Positions 18,437-27,189 of a DNA stretch of 64,000 nt are shown here, piece after piece; the stretch's first letter is position 1; each line of letters begins with the position of its first letter. Position numbers and translations under genes: made by a program. Below the pieces are notes generated by a model. The model was given only the letters and a program-made list of their open reading frames with translations, ran no database searches and had not been told where the DNA came from. This stretch comes from CAIOYC01 sp038327995 (GTDB lineage: Bacteria > Pseudomonadota > Alphaproteobacteria > Caulobacterales > Caulobacteraceae): contig JBBQLP010000006.1 in assembly GCA_038327995.1 (NCBI GenBank), forward strand, positions 15,659 through 79,658. The letters are read 5' to 3'.

Positions 18437-18976
18437 ATGGCCGCACTCCCGCCCGTGCGCCGCATCCTTACCGGCGTGAACGTCGATGGCCAGTCCTGCA
18501 TCGTCGAAGACGGACCCTCACCCGCCGAACTGACCATGGACGGGCGGGGCGATTATCGGAACTCCAACCTCTGGCGCACTTTGGGGGCCGGGGCGTCGGT
18601 AGATGCGACGGACACCATCTTGGATCATAAGGGGGTGTCGCCGCCCCCGGGCGGCACCATGATCCGGGTGATCGACATTCCGCCCGAGGACCCCGATCCC
18701 GAGGCCCAGCGTCGCGCCACCGAGGCGACCTTCGCCGCCATGTTCGCCGACGCCGACCACGATGCGGGGAGCGCCCGCGCCGCCGGGATGCACACCACCG
18801 ACACCATCGACTACGCCATCCTTCTGCAGGGCGAACTGACCGCCGTGATGGACGCCGACGAGACAGTGATGAAGGCGGGCGACATCCTGATCCAGCGCGG
18901 CACGCGCCACGCCTGGGTCAACCGTTCCGGCGCTATTGCGCGCATCTGCTTCGTGCTGACGGACGCGAAGCGGTAG
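18437..18976 (+). CDS. Cupin-domain protein
   Basis: The 179-residue product carries a single conserved cupin barrel in its C-terminal half: GMHTTDTIDYAILLQGELTAVMD, then KAGDILIQRGTRHAWVNRSG. The usual first motif G(X)5HxH is represented by one His, and the second has GDxxxQRGTRHAW. The N-terminal half (VRRILTGVNVDGQSCIVEDG) recurs in cupins found beside aromatic or acyl-CoA catabolic genes. It starts at ATG 18437, four bases after the acyl-CoA dehydrogenase stop. It may bind a metal and a small catabolic ligand; no enzymatic role can be assigned. Confidence 0.85.
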   Translation: MAALPPVRRILTGVNVDGQSCIVEDGPSPAELTMDGRGDYRNSNLWRTLGAGASVDATDTILDHKGVSPPPGGTMIRVIDIPPEDPDPEAQRRATEATFAAMFADADHDAGSARAAGMHTTDTIDYAILLQGELTAVMDADETVMKAGDILIQRGTRHAWVNRSGAIARICFVLTDAKR

Positions 18977-19072
18977 GAGTTTCGCGCAGTCCTTTCCATG
19001 AACGGGGAGGGGTTTGTGTGGACCCTGCGGGTATGCGCGCCTATCAATTCCGGCCAGTTTGGAGCCCCGCCC

Positions 19073-20509
19073 ATGACCGACGCCGCCCGCCTGCAATCCT
19101 ATGTCGACAGCCTCTGGGACGAGGCGATTACCCCCACCCTGGTCGAGTATATTCGCATACCCAACAAGTCCCCGGCCTTCGATCCGCAATGGGCCGAGCA
19201 CGGCTATATGGATCAGGCGGTGAAGCTCTTGGAAGACTGGGCGCGGGAGCGGCTGGGCAAGCTGCCCGGCGCGACGCTAGAGGTCGTGACGCTGGAAGGG
19301 CGCACGCCGGTGCTCTTCATCGAGGTTCCGGGCAGCGTGGACGATACGGTGCTGCTTTACGGGCACCTGGATAAACAGCCGGAGATGACTGGCTGGTCCG
19401 ATGGCCTCGGCCCCTGGGAGCCGGTGCTGCAGGGCGACAAGCTCTATGGGCGCGGCGGGGCGGACGACGGCTACGCCATGTTCGGGGCCCTGTCGGCGTT
19501 GATGGCGCTTCAGGATCAGGGCGCGCCCCACGCCCGCTGCGTGATCCTGATTGAGGCCTGCGAGGAGAGCGGCAGCTACGACCTGCCTTTCTATGTCGAT
19601 CATCTGGCGGCGCGGATCGGCGATCCCTCGCTCGTGGTCTGTCTCGACAGCGGCTGTGGCAACTACGACCAGCTTTGGCTCACCACCTCGCTCCGCGGGA
19701 TGATGGCGGGGGTGCTGAGAGTGGATGTGCTGTCCGAAGGCGTGCATTCCGGCGATGCGTCCGGCGTGGTGCCCGACAGCTTCCGCATCCTGCGCTCGCT
19801 CCTGTCGAGGCTGGAGAACGAAGCCACCGGCGAAGTCCTGCCCAAGGCGCTCTACGCCGACGTTCCCGCCGAGCGCGTTCAGCAGGCCCAGGTGGCGGCG
19901 CAGGCGCTGGGCGATGAAATCTATTCCAAGTTCCCGTTCGTTGACGGCATGAAGCCGGTCTCCACCGATCTCATTGAGTTGATCTTGAACCGCACCTGGC
20001 GACCGCAACTGGCGATGATCGGCATGGAGGGGATTCCGGCGCTGGGCGATGCGGGCAATGTGCTGCGCCCCTACACCGCCGCGAAGATCAGCCTGCGCGT
20101 GCCGCCGACCCTCAGCGCCAACGAAGCGGCGACGGTGGTGAAGGCCCTGTTCGAGCGCGATCCGCCTTATGGTTGCAAGGTCAGCTTCGAGAGCGACAAG
20201 GCAGGCTCCGGCTGGCACGCCCCGCCGCTCCAGCTGTGGCTGGCGGCCTCGCTGGAGCGGGCGTCGCAGACCTCGTTCGGGCGCGGGATGGCGATGATGG
20301 GCGAGGGCGGCTCGATCCCGTTCATGGGGATGCTGGGCGAGAAGTTTCCACGCGCCCAGTTCGTCATCACCGGCGTCCTCGGCCCCCACTCCAACGCCCA
20401 CGGGCCGAACGAGTTTCTGCATATTCCAACGGGGAAGAAGGTCTCGGGCGTCGTGGCCCAAGTGATTGCAGATCACGCGGCGCAGGCTCGAATGGCGAAG
20501 GCGGCTTAG
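19073..20509 (+). CDS. M20 family metallopeptidase (dipeptidase-like)
   Basis: The 478-residue protein shows the M20 di-zinc pattern. YGHLDKQPE carries the first metal ligand, GRGGADDGYAMF the bridging Asp region and EACEESGSYDLP the catalytic Glu plus ligand Glu. CLDSGCGNYD and a late HSNAHGPNEF carry the remaining ligands. An insertion dimerisation domain lies between about 215 and 375. It is closest by eye to the CNDP/carnosinase-like cytosolic dipeptidases. ATG 19073 is taken as the start because the conserved N terminus begins there; an upstream ATG at 18998 encodes unrelated sequence. Convergent to the aminotransferase gene, with the palindromic repeat between their ends. Confidence 0.9.
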   Translation: MTDAARLQSYVDSLWDEAITPTLVEYIRIPNKSPAFDPQWAEHGYMDQAVKLLEDWARERLGKLPGATLEVVTLEGRTPVLFIEVPGSVDDTVLLYGHLDKQPEMTGWSDGLGPWEPVLQGDKLYGRGGADDGYAMFGALSALMALQDQGAPHARCVILIEACEESGSYDLPFYVDHLAARIGDPSLVVCLDSGCGNYDQLWLTTSLRGMMAGVLRVDVLSEGVHSGDASGVVPDSFRILRSLLSRLENEATGEVLPKALYADVPAERVQQAQVAAQALGDEIYSKFPFVDGMKPVSTDLIELILNRTWRPQLAMIGMEGIPALGDAGNVLRPYTAAKISLRVPPTLSANEAATVVKALFERDPPYGCKVSFESDKAGSGWHAPPLQLWLAASLERASQTSFGRGMAMMGEGGSIPFMGMLGEKFPRAQFVITGVLGPHSNAHGPNEFLHIPTGKKVSGVVAQVIADHAAQARMAKAA

Positions 20510-20525
20510 GCTTCTCTCTCACATT

Positions 20526-20608
20526 GTCATTCTCGGGCTTGACCCGAGAACCCAGCGAGCGGGACGGTCATCACTGCTGGGTTCCCGGCTCGCAGGCCGG
20601 GAATGACG
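20526..20608. repeat. Palindromic repeat element overlapping a gene end
   Basis: An outer inverted repeat joins GTCATTCTCGGGCTTGACC (left arm) to the complement of GGCCGGGAATGAC (right arm). Both arms end in ACCCAGC / GCTGGGT, and each arm is itself a small palindrome (CTCGGG...CCCGAG and CCCGGC...GCCGGG). A half-copy of the left arm recurs at 45217-45250. The minus-strand stop of the aminotransferase gene (TGA at 20527-20529) is supplied by the outer end of this element. Confidence 0.8.
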
Positions 20609-21777
20609 GGGTTATTTGCGGTTGCCGAAAAAATCCGTTTCGCCTTGGCCAACCCCTCGATCCCCCGGTCGAGCGTCGCATCCACCTTGGCGAAGCACAG
20701 CCGAACGATGTGTGTCACGGGGTCTTGCTCATAGAAGGCTGAAACAGGGATCGCCGCCACGCCTGCTTCCTCGACGGCCCGCAGGCAGAACGTCCGATCA
20801 TCCATTTCAACGCCCGAGGCGCGCAGATCGACGTTGAGGAAATAGGTGCTCTGGCTCGGCAGCACCGCGAACCCCTCCGCCACCAGCCCCGTCGCCAGAC
20901 GGTCGCGGGACCGGGCGTATCCGGCGCGCATATCGGTGAAATAGGCGTCGTCCTTGCCGAGCCCGTAGGCGACCGCGGCCTGGGTTCCCGGCGCGACGGT
21001 GAAGGTGAGGAACTGGTGCGCCTTGGAGACAATCGAGGTCAGCGGCGGCGGCGCGCAGACCCACCCGACCTTCCATCCGGTCAGCGAGAAAATCTTCCCT
21101 GCCGAGCCGATCTTCACCGTCCGCTCCCGCATTCCCGGCAGGCTGGCGAGGGGGGTATGGGCGCGGCCGTCGAACACCAGATGCTCCCACACCTCGTCGG
21201 AGATCACCGTCACGTCGTGCTTCACGCAAAGCGCGGCGAGGGAGGCGAGATGGTCGCCGCTCCATGCAACGGCCACCGGGTTGAGCGGATTGTTGAGGAT
21301 CAGCAGCCGTGTCTTCGGCCCGATCGTCGCCAACGCCTCTACGGTCAGATCCCAGTGCGGGGGCTGTAGGTTGATGAAGCGCGGAACTCCGCCTGCCAGC
21401 CGCACCATCGGCAGGTAGGCGTCGTAGAGCGGCGCGATCATCACCACTTCGTCGCCCGGCGCCACCAGGGCGAGGATAGAGGCGGCGATGGCCTCGGTCG
21501 CTCCGGCGGTGATGATCACCTCCGCGGCGGGATCGTAGTCGATGGCGTGGAAACGCCGGTAGTGATCGGCAATGGCTTGTCGGAGAACCGGTAGACCCTG
21601 CATTGGCGGATACTGGTTGGGGCCGTCCAAGACCGCCTTCGCCGCCGCCTCGCGCACGTCGTGCGGACCTTCGCTATCCGGGAAGCCCTGCCCGAGGTTC
21701 ACCGCCCCGTGCTTTTGCGCCAGCGCCGACATCTCGGTGAAGACCGTGGTCCCCAGCGCAGCGAAGATCGGGTTCAC
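20527..21777 (-). CDS. PLP-dependent class I/II aminotransferase
   Basis: This fold-type I aminotransferase contains AVNLGQGFPDSEGP, NQYPPMQGLPVLRQAI, ITAGATEAIAASILAL and ISDEVWEHLVFDG. The PLP-lysine region is SAGKIFSLTGWKVGW. It is closest by eye to YbdL/kynurenine-type aminotransferases. The probable start is GTG 21777 (NPIFAALGTTVFTEM follows); frames further upstream run inside the glycosyltransferase gene. The length of 416 is about 25-30 residues more than typical. The excess at the C terminus (NNPVIPGLRAGNPAV onward) is exactly the translation of the palindromic repeat, so the original stop was probably lost or replaced. Confidence 0.9.
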   Translation of the reverse strand: MNPIFAALGTTVFTEMSALAQKHGAVNLGQGFPDSEGPHDVREAAAKAVLDGPNQYPPMQGLPVLRQAIADHYRRFHAIDYDPAAEVIITAGATEAIAASILALVAPGDEVVMIAPLYDAYLPMVRLAGGVPRFINLQPPHWDLTVEALATIGPKTRLLILNNPLNPVAVAWSGDHLASLAALCVKHDVTVISDEVWEHLVFDGRAHTPLASLPGMRERTVKIGSAGKIFSLTGWKVGWVCAPPPLTSIVSKAHQFLTFTVAPGTQAAVAYGLGKDDAYFTDMRAGYARSRDRLATGLVAEGFAVLPSQSTYFLNVDLRASGVEMDDRTFCLRAVEEAGVAAIPVSAFYEQDPVTHIVRLCFAKVDATLDRGIEGLAKAKRIFSATANNPVIPGLRAGNPAVMTVPLAGFSGQARE

Positions 21778-21785
21778 GTGGGCGG

Positions 21786-23045
21786 CTAGGCGGGTTGCGG
21801 AGAGAAGTCGGTGCGGGGGCGAAGGGCGACCACCTTTTCCGTCTCCCGCACCGGCGCGCCGGTCAGTTCGGCATAGAGATCGGTCAGGCCCTCGAAGGTC
21901 GCGGCCCAACCGTGGCGCGTCTCCGCCCGTTCCCGCGCCGCTGCGCCGATGGCGTGCGGGTCGCGGGCGAAAAGGGCCTCGATGGCTTCGGCCATGGCGC
22001 AGGGCGTGGCGCGCGCGGCCAGTTGTCCCACGGAAAAGTCCACGATCTCGGCGATGCCGCCCGAGGCAACACCCACCATGGGCAGGCCGCAGGCCATCGC
22101 CTCGAGCGCGATCAAGCCGAAGGGCTCCTTGTCGTTGGCGTGCACGAAGGCGTCGCAAGACGCCAGGAGGCGGGCGACTTTCGCCGGGTCATGCTCGAAA
22201 TCGAGGAAGGTGGCGTTGGCTTGCGGTTTGGAGAGGGACCCGGCGCCGAGCAGGATCAGGTGATAGGGATCGCCAAGTCGGGCTGCGGCGTCCAGCAGCA
22301 CCTCGATATTCTTTTCCCTGGCCGCCCGTCCGGCGAACACCAGAAGGCGTGTCTTTGCGCTGAGCCCAATTTGGCGCCGCACGCTGCCGGGATCGGCCCG
22401 CGAGGGGTTGAACATAAGGGTGTCGACGCCCAGGGGTTGAACCCGGACCCCGGGCACGCCTGCATAAGCGAGTCGTTCGGCGATGTGGCGACTGGGGGCC
22501 ACCACCTGATCGAAGCGGCGGAAAAGCTCGGCCCAGCGGCGGCGCACGGGCGGCTCTGCCCACTCGCCAAGGTGCAGTGCGGCGAGGGCGGCGGGATCGG
22601 AGTGGCAGAAGCCCACAACGGGCACGCCGAGGCGCTCTCCGGCCTCCAGCGCCGCGTGACCGGGGCCATAGGGATCCCCCGCCTCGATGATGTCGGGCGC
22701 CAATCGCACCAGCTTGTCGGCCCATTTGCGGATGGAGGCCGGATAGCGATAGCCGTCGCCGAACGGGAGGCGGGCCGCGGCAATGGTCACAACGCCGCGC
22801 TCCCCCCGTCCCGTCCGGTCGCCCGGCACCACCAAGGTGTGATGTACGCCGGGCCGGTGGGCGCGGAGCCAGGCCTGCTTCGCGGTAAGATAGCGTTTCA
22901 CGCCCCCGCTGCGGGGCGCGAACAGCATGGTTGTGTCGATTAGATGGGGCGCCTCGCCGCGTTCAGAGGCTTGGCCGGACCATGCTGAGAGGTCGAGCGG
23001 ACGCGCCGGGCGGCGCTCGGGATGTATCTGAAGATCAAACACCAA
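21786..23045 (-). CDS. Glycosyltransferase family 4 (GT-B fold)
   Basis: The 419-residue protein has an N-terminal domain with an RSGGVKRYL glycine-rich loop. The C-terminal GT1/GT4 domain has LLVFAGRAAREKNIEVLLDA, then HANDKEPFGLIALEAMACGLP and VGVASGGIAEIV. The E(x7)E motif is visible as EPFGLIALE. These match retaining GT4 enzymes such as SqdX/MgtA-like transferases. Donor and acceptor are unknown. The first 35 residues look poorly conserved, so a start at ATG near LIDTTMLFAPRSGG is possible. It ends 8 bp before the aminotransferase start; the two are probably co-transcribed. Confidence 0.88.
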   Translation of the reverse strand: MVFDLQIHPERRPARPLDLSAWSGQASERGEAPHLIDTTMLFAPRSGGVKRYLTAKQAWLRAHRPGVHHTLVVPGDRTGRGERGVVTIAAARLPFGDGYRYPASIRKWADKLVRLAPDIIEAGDPYGPGHAALEAGERLGVPVVGFCHSDPAALAALHLGEWAEPPVRRRWAELFRRFDQVVAPSRHIAERLAYAGVPGVRVQPLGVDTLMFNPSRADPGSVRRQIGLSAKTRLLVFAGRAAREKNIEVLLDAAARLGDPYHLILLGAGSLSKPQANATFLDFEHDPAKVARLLASCDAFVHANDKEPFGLIALEAMACGLPMVGVASGGIAEIVDFSVGQLAARATPCAMAEAIEALFARDPHAIGAAARERAETRHGWAATFEGLTDLYAELTGAPVRETEKVVALRPRTDFSPQPA

Positions 23046-23108
23046 GGGCGGCCCCTGCCTTTACCGAATCTGCAACTGTCCAGGTTCAACGCGCGGACTG
23101 CCGTTTCC

Positions 23109-23120
23109 GTTCTATAGAAC
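23109..23120. promoter_or_regulatory. Perfect 12-bp palindrome in a divergent intergenic region
   Basis: GTTCTATAGAAC is a perfect palindrome lying 66 bp upstream of the monooxygenase ATG and 63 bp upstream of the divergent glycosyltransferase start. It could be an operator for a dimeric regulator. It does not fit the GTTC-N7-GTTC direct-repeat LexA box. A 22-codon ORF (23128-23196) lies just downstream and overlaps the monooxygenase start. Confidence 0.35.
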
Positions 23121-23186
23121 TACGCCAATGGACGGCACATCGATGCAAACCGTCAAGCTTGGCGAGGTTATGGCGGCGAATATGTC

Positions 23187-24344
23187 ATGGCGGTGATCAT
23201 TGTCGGGGCAGGGATCGGCGGCCTGACCACAGCGCTGGCGCTGGCCCGGCGTGGGATCAGCTGCGTGGTAATAGAACGCGCTGGGCGTTTGGACGAGGTG
23301 GGCGCAGGGCTTCAACTCAGCCCCAACGCGTGCCGGGTGTTGTTCGCGCTGGGGCTGGAGGCGGAGGTGCGCGCAATCGGTTTCGCGCCGGAGAGTGTGC
23401 AGGTGGCGAGCGCCGCGACCGGACACGTGCTGCTGGAAAACGGCTTGGGAGCGTTTGCCGAGGACCGCTGGGGCGCGCCCTATCTGCAAATTCGCCGCTC
23501 CGACCTTCAGGCCGTTCTGGTGCGGGCGATAGAGGGGGTCGACCTTAGATTTGGCTGTGAACTCGCGGCGATCAGCCAGAATAACGGCGGCGTGACCGCG
23601 CTCTTGAAAGGCGGTCAGGTTGTCGAGGGAGAGGCGCTGATCGGCTGCGACGGGCTGAACTCCGCTGTTCGCGCGGCGCTTTGGGGGGAGCGCGCGGCGC
23701 GGTTCACGGGACAGACGGCGTGGCGTGGGCTGGCGCGGGCGGATGATCTCCCAGCCGCGCTTCGCGGGGCGGCGCAGGTCTGGGCCGGGCCGGGGCGCCA
23801 TTTCGTGCACTATCCAGTGGGGTGCGGTTTGGTGAACATGGTGGCGGTGGTCGAAGATGCCGGGTTCCGCAACGAAGCCTGGGATGAGCACGGCGACCGG
23901 GCGGCGCTGACGGCGGCGTTCAGCGACTGGCCAGAGTCCGTGAGGGCAGTCGTAGACGCTGTGGAAGCGCCCTGGCGTTCGGCCTTGTTCGACCGCCCGC
24001 CCCTGCCGCGTTGGTCGAAGGGCAGCACGACGCTGCTGGGCGATGCCGCGCATCCCATGCTGCCCTTTTTGGCGCAGGGGGCGGCGATGGCGATCGAGGA
24101 TGCGGCGGCGCTGGCCGACGCGCTTTGCGGTGGCGGGGATGTTCCACGGGCGCTGACAGCCTATGAGGCCCTTCGCCGTCCACGCACGGCCAAGGTTCAG
24201 GCCTGGGCCATGCGCAACGCCGCGCTGTTCCACCTGCCAGCCCCCGCACTGGAAGCCTCCTTCGGGGCGGCGAAGCTGATGGACCGGATCGCGGGAAAGC
24301 CCGGCGAGGCGCGATTCGACTGGCTCTACGGCTACGGGACCTGA
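23187..24344 (+). CDS. FAD-dependent monooxygenase (salicylate hydroxylase/UbiH-like)
   Basis: The 385-residue class A flavoprotein monooxygenase has the Rossmann GxGxxG motif (IIVGAGIGGLTTALALARRG) at the N terminus. The DG motif is present as ALIGCDGLNSAVRAALWG, and the second FAD motif as LLGDAAHPMLPFLAQGAAMAIEDAAALADAL. The QLSPNACRVL segment resembles salicylate and 6-hydroxynicotinate hydroxylases. The ATG at 23187 gives MAVIIVGAG directly. It probably uses NAD(P)H and O2 to hydroxylate an aromatic acid; the substrate is unknown. Its 3' end overlaps the convergent antiporter gene by 13 bp. Confidence 0.9.
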   Translation: MAVIIVGAGIGGLTTALALARRGISCVVIERAGRLDEVGAGLQLSPNACRVLFALGLEAEVRAIGFAPESVQVASAATGHVLLENGLGAFAEDRWGAPYLQIRRSDLQAVLVRAIEGVDLRFGCELAAISQNNGGVTALLKGGQVVEGEALIGCDGLNSAVRAALWGERAARFTGQTAWRGLARADDLPAALRGAAQVWAGPGRHFVHYPVGCGLVNMVAVVEDAGFRNEAWDEHGDRAALTAAFSDWPESVRAVVDAVEAPWRSALFDRPPLPRWSKGSTTLLGDAAHPMLPFLAQGAAMAIEDAAALADALCGGGDVPRALTAYEALRRPRTAKVQAWAMRNAALFHLPAPALEASFGAAKLMDRIAGKPGEARFDWLYGYGT

Positions 24345-25585
24345 ACCGGCGCACTGCGCGCCAGCCTGCGGGCGAGTGGCGCGAAGGTCAGCCCCTGCGC
24401 CACGATAGAGAAGGCGACGACCGCATAGGTGGTCGACAGGACGAGCGCCTTGGCCGGACCCTCGGGCAGGGTGAGAGCCAGCGCCAGCGACAGGGCGCCG
24501 TGCAGTCCGCCCCAGAGCAAAAGGCGTGTCGAGCCGCGCTCGCGCGTCGCCAGCCCAAAATAGAGCCCCCACGGGGCTACCACCGCCAGCCGCGCGATCA
24601 GCACCAGGGGAATAGCCAGAAGCCAAAGCCCGATCTCGCGGGAGTGGAACTGGACCACCAGAAGCTCCAGCCCCAGAAACAGGAACAGGAGCGCGTTCAG
24701 GATTTCGTCCACCAAGGTCCAGAAGCCCCTGAGATAGCGCCGGGTGGTCTCGCTCATCGCCGCCGCCGCACCGCTGTCGCCGATCAGAAGCCCTGCCGCC
24801 ACCACCGCTACAGGCCCTGACAGATGCAGCCCCTGAGCCAGGGCATAGACCCCGGTCGCCAGCGCCAGTGAGATCGCCACTTCCACCCCATAGTCGTCCA
24901 CCGCTCGCATGGCGCGGATGGCGGCGAACCCGCCCGCAAGGCCCAGCGCCAGCCCGCCCGTGGCCTCCACAACCACCGTCAGAATGGTCGCGCCCGGATC
25001 AGGCGGATGCCCCCCCAGGAACGCCAGCGCTGCGGTGAAGACCACGATGCCGACCCCGTCGTTGAACAGGGCCTCGCCCTGCAACACCGCCTGCAATCGG
25101 GGCGAAAGGCCGCCGCCCCTGACGGTGGCGAGGACGGCGATGGGGTCGGTAGGACTGATCAGCGCGCCAAAGGCGATGGCCCACGGGAGGGGGAGATCAA
25201 GCCCAAGAACCCTGGCTCCCAGCCATGCTCCGCCGCCGACGATGGCGGTGGAGGCGACCACGCCGAGGGTGGCGAGGCTGAACACCGACAATCGCTGACG
25301 GCGCATCTCGCCGAAGTCCACCTGCATCGCTCCAGCGAACAGCAGGAAGCACAGCATATAGCCGAGCACGGTCTGGGGAAAATCGATGCCTGCGACCACC
25401 CGCGTCAGCGCCGCCATCACCTGCCATTGCGGAAACAGGTTCTGGACCAGCGGCAGGAGCGCGGGGGCGGCGCCTCCCGCCAGAAGCATGGCGACGCCGT
25501 TCGGCAGGTGAAACCAGCGCGCGTTGATCCAGCCGACCACCGCCACCAGCGTCAGGAACAAAGCGCAAAGCTGAAAGGGCGTCAT
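24332..25585 (-). CDS. Cation/proton antiporter (NhaP-type, CPA1)
   Basis: About 417 residues and roughly 12 hydrophobic segments. The region WLGARVLGLDLPLPWAIAFGALISPTDPIAVLA contains the SPTDP signature of CPA1 Na+/H+ exchangers, with FNDGVGIVVFTAAL following. ALLFLFLGLELLVV and WGGLHGALSLALALTLP near the C terminus also fit NhaP. ATG 25585 is preceded by GGAG seven bases upstream, so it replaces an ATG 19 codons further out. The inner-membrane location is certain; Na+ versus K+ preference is not. Confidence 0.9.
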   Translation of the reverse strand: MTPFQLCALFLTLVAVVGWINARWFHLPNGVAMLLAGGAAPALLPLVQNLFPQWQVMAALTRVVAGIDFPQTVLGYMLCFLLFAGAMQVDFGEMRRQRLSVFSLATLGVVASTAIVGGGAWLGARVLGLDLPLPWAIAFGALISPTDPIAVLATVRGGGLSPRLQAVLQGEALFNDGVGIVVFTAALAFLGGHPPDPGATILTVVVEATGGLALGLAGGFAAIRAMRAVDDYGVEVAISLALATGVYALAQGLHLSGPVAVVAAGLLIGDSGAAAAMSETTRRYLRGFWTLVDEILNALLFLFLGLELLVVQFHSREIGLWLLAIPLVLIARLAVVAPWGLYFGLATRERGSTRLLLWGGLHGALSLALALTLPEGPAKALVLSTTYAVVAFSIVAQGLTFAPLARRLARSAPVQVP

Positions 25586-25689
25586 CCGGCGCTCCCCACG
25601 GACAGTTCTGCTTGGTTTCCCCGCGCGTCGTGCGTCACGCAAGCCAAATCGGTCTTCTATCTGTCGGCAAAGCCGTTCTAGGATTGGGC

Positions 25690-27189
25690 ATGACCCATCG
25701 CTACATCGCCGCCATCGACCAGGGCACCACCTCGTCCCGCTGCATCATCTTCGACGCCGGGGGCCAGATCGCCGCTTCGGCCCAGAAGGAGCACCGCCAG
25801 ATCTACCCCCGCCCTGGCTGGGTGGAGCACGACGCGGAGGAAATCTGGACCAATGTCGAATGGGCGGTGGGGGCGGCCCTCAAGAAACTTTCCATCAAGC
25901 CTTCCGACCTCGCGGCGGTGGGCGTCACCAACCAGCGGGAGACGACGCTGCTCTGGGACAAGGCGAGCGGCAAGCCGATCCATAACGCCGTCGTCTGGCA
26001 GGACACCCGCACGAGCCGCCTGATCGGGGATCTAGCGAAAGACGGGGGGCAGGACCAGTTTCGCGCCAAGACCGGCCTCCCTTTGGCGACCTATTTCTCC
26101 GGGCCGAAAATCCGCTGGCTGCTCGATCATGTGGAGGGCGCGCGGGCGAAGGCCGAGCGGGGCGAGGTGCTGTTCGGCACCATGGAGACGTGGATCATCT
26201 GGAAGCTGACGGGACGGCATATCACCGACGTCACCAACGCCAGCCGAACCCTTCTGATGGACCTCAAGACCCTGGACTGGGACGAGGACCTGCTCAAAGC
26301 CATCGGCGTGCCGCGCGCCATGTTGCCGGAAATCCGCTCCTCCTCGGAAGTCTATGGCAAGGCGGCGGGGGTGCTGGCCGGGGTGAAGGTGGCGGGCGCG
26401 TTGGGCGATCAGCAGGCGGCCCTGTTCGGCCAGGCCTGTTTTGAGGCCGGCGAGGGCAAGTGCACCTATGGCACCGGAGGGTTTCTCCTTTTGAACACGG
26501 GCGAGACGCAGGTCGCCTCAAAGTCTGGGCTCATCACCACTGTCGGCTATTGCATCGGCGATGCGCCCGCCGTCTATGCGCTGGAGGGCTCCATCGCCGT
26601 GGCGGGCTCGCTCGTACAGTGGTTCCGCGACAACGTGGGGCTGGTGGAAACCGCGCCCGATATCGAGGCGCTGGCGGCTTCGGTGGAGGATTCAGGTGGC
26701 TGCTATTTCGTACCGGCCTTTTCGGGCCTGTTCGCCCCCTACTGGCGATCCGATGCGCGCGGCGTGATCGCTGGACTAACCGGGTACATCACCAAGGCGC
26801 ACCTCGCCCGCGCGGTGCTCGAAGCCACCTGCTGGCAAGTGCGCGAGGTGGTGGAGGCCATGAACATCGATAGCGGCGTGGCGCTGAAGGATCTGAAGGC
26901 CGACGGCGGCATGACGGCCAATAACCTGCTCATGCAAATCCAGGCCGATGTGCTGGACTGCCGGGTGATCCGGCCGGAGGTGATCGAGACCACCTGCCTC
27001 GGCGCGGCCTATGCGGCGGGGCTGGCGGTGGGATTCTGGCCGGATCAGGCGGCGCTAAAGGCCAACTGGCGCCAGTCCGCCGACTGGTCGCCGCAGATGG
27101 ACGCTGGAGTGCGCGAGAAGCACTACCGCAAATGGAAGAAGGCGGTTCAGCGGACGTTGGACTGGGTGGATGAAGACGACGGGGATTGA
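25690..27189 (+). CDS. glpK: Glycerol kinase
   Basis: Glycerol kinase makes glycerol 3-phosphate from glycerol and ATP. The 499-residue FGGY-family protein starts at ATG 25690 with YIAAIDQGTTSSRCIIFD and contains VTNQRETTLLWDKASGKP. NAVVWQDTRTS, GTMETWIIWKLTG and ALGDQQAALFGQACF follow, with DGGMTANNLLMQIQAD in the C-terminal lobe. The length is typical (about 500). No upstream facilitator glpF is visible. It is convergent with glpD: the last 43 bp of the two coding regions overlap on opposite strands. Confidence 0.97.
   Translation: MTHRYIAAIDQGTTSSRCIIFDAGGQIAASAQKEHRQIYPRPGWVEHDAEEIWTNVEWAVGAALKKLSIKPSDLAAVGVTNQRETTLLWDKASGKPIHNAVVWQDTRTSRLIGDLAKDGGQDQFRAKTGLPLATYFSGPKIRWLLDHVEGARAKAERGEVLFGTMETWIIWKLTGRHITDVTNASRTLLMDLKTLDWDEDLLKAIGVPRAMLPEIRSSSEVYGKAAGVLAGVKVAGALGDQQAALFGQACFEAGEGKCTYGTGGFLLLNTGETQVASKSGLITTVGYCIGDAPAVYALEGSIAVAGSLVQWFRDNVGLVETAPDIEALAASVEDSGGCYFVPAFSGLFAPYWRSDARGVIAGLTGYITKAHLARAVLEATCWQVREVVEAMNIDSGVALKDLKADGGMTANNLLMQIQADVLDCRVIRPEVIETTCLGAAYAAGLAVGFWPDQAALKANWRQSADWSPQMDAGVREKHYRKWKKAVQRTLDWVDEDDGD

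Noticed and set aside
21786..22158. Upstream extension of the aminotransferase frame to 22158
   Set aside because: The extra 127 codons lie inside the glycosyltransferase gene in another frame and are Arg-rich; the conserved protein starts at GTG 21777.
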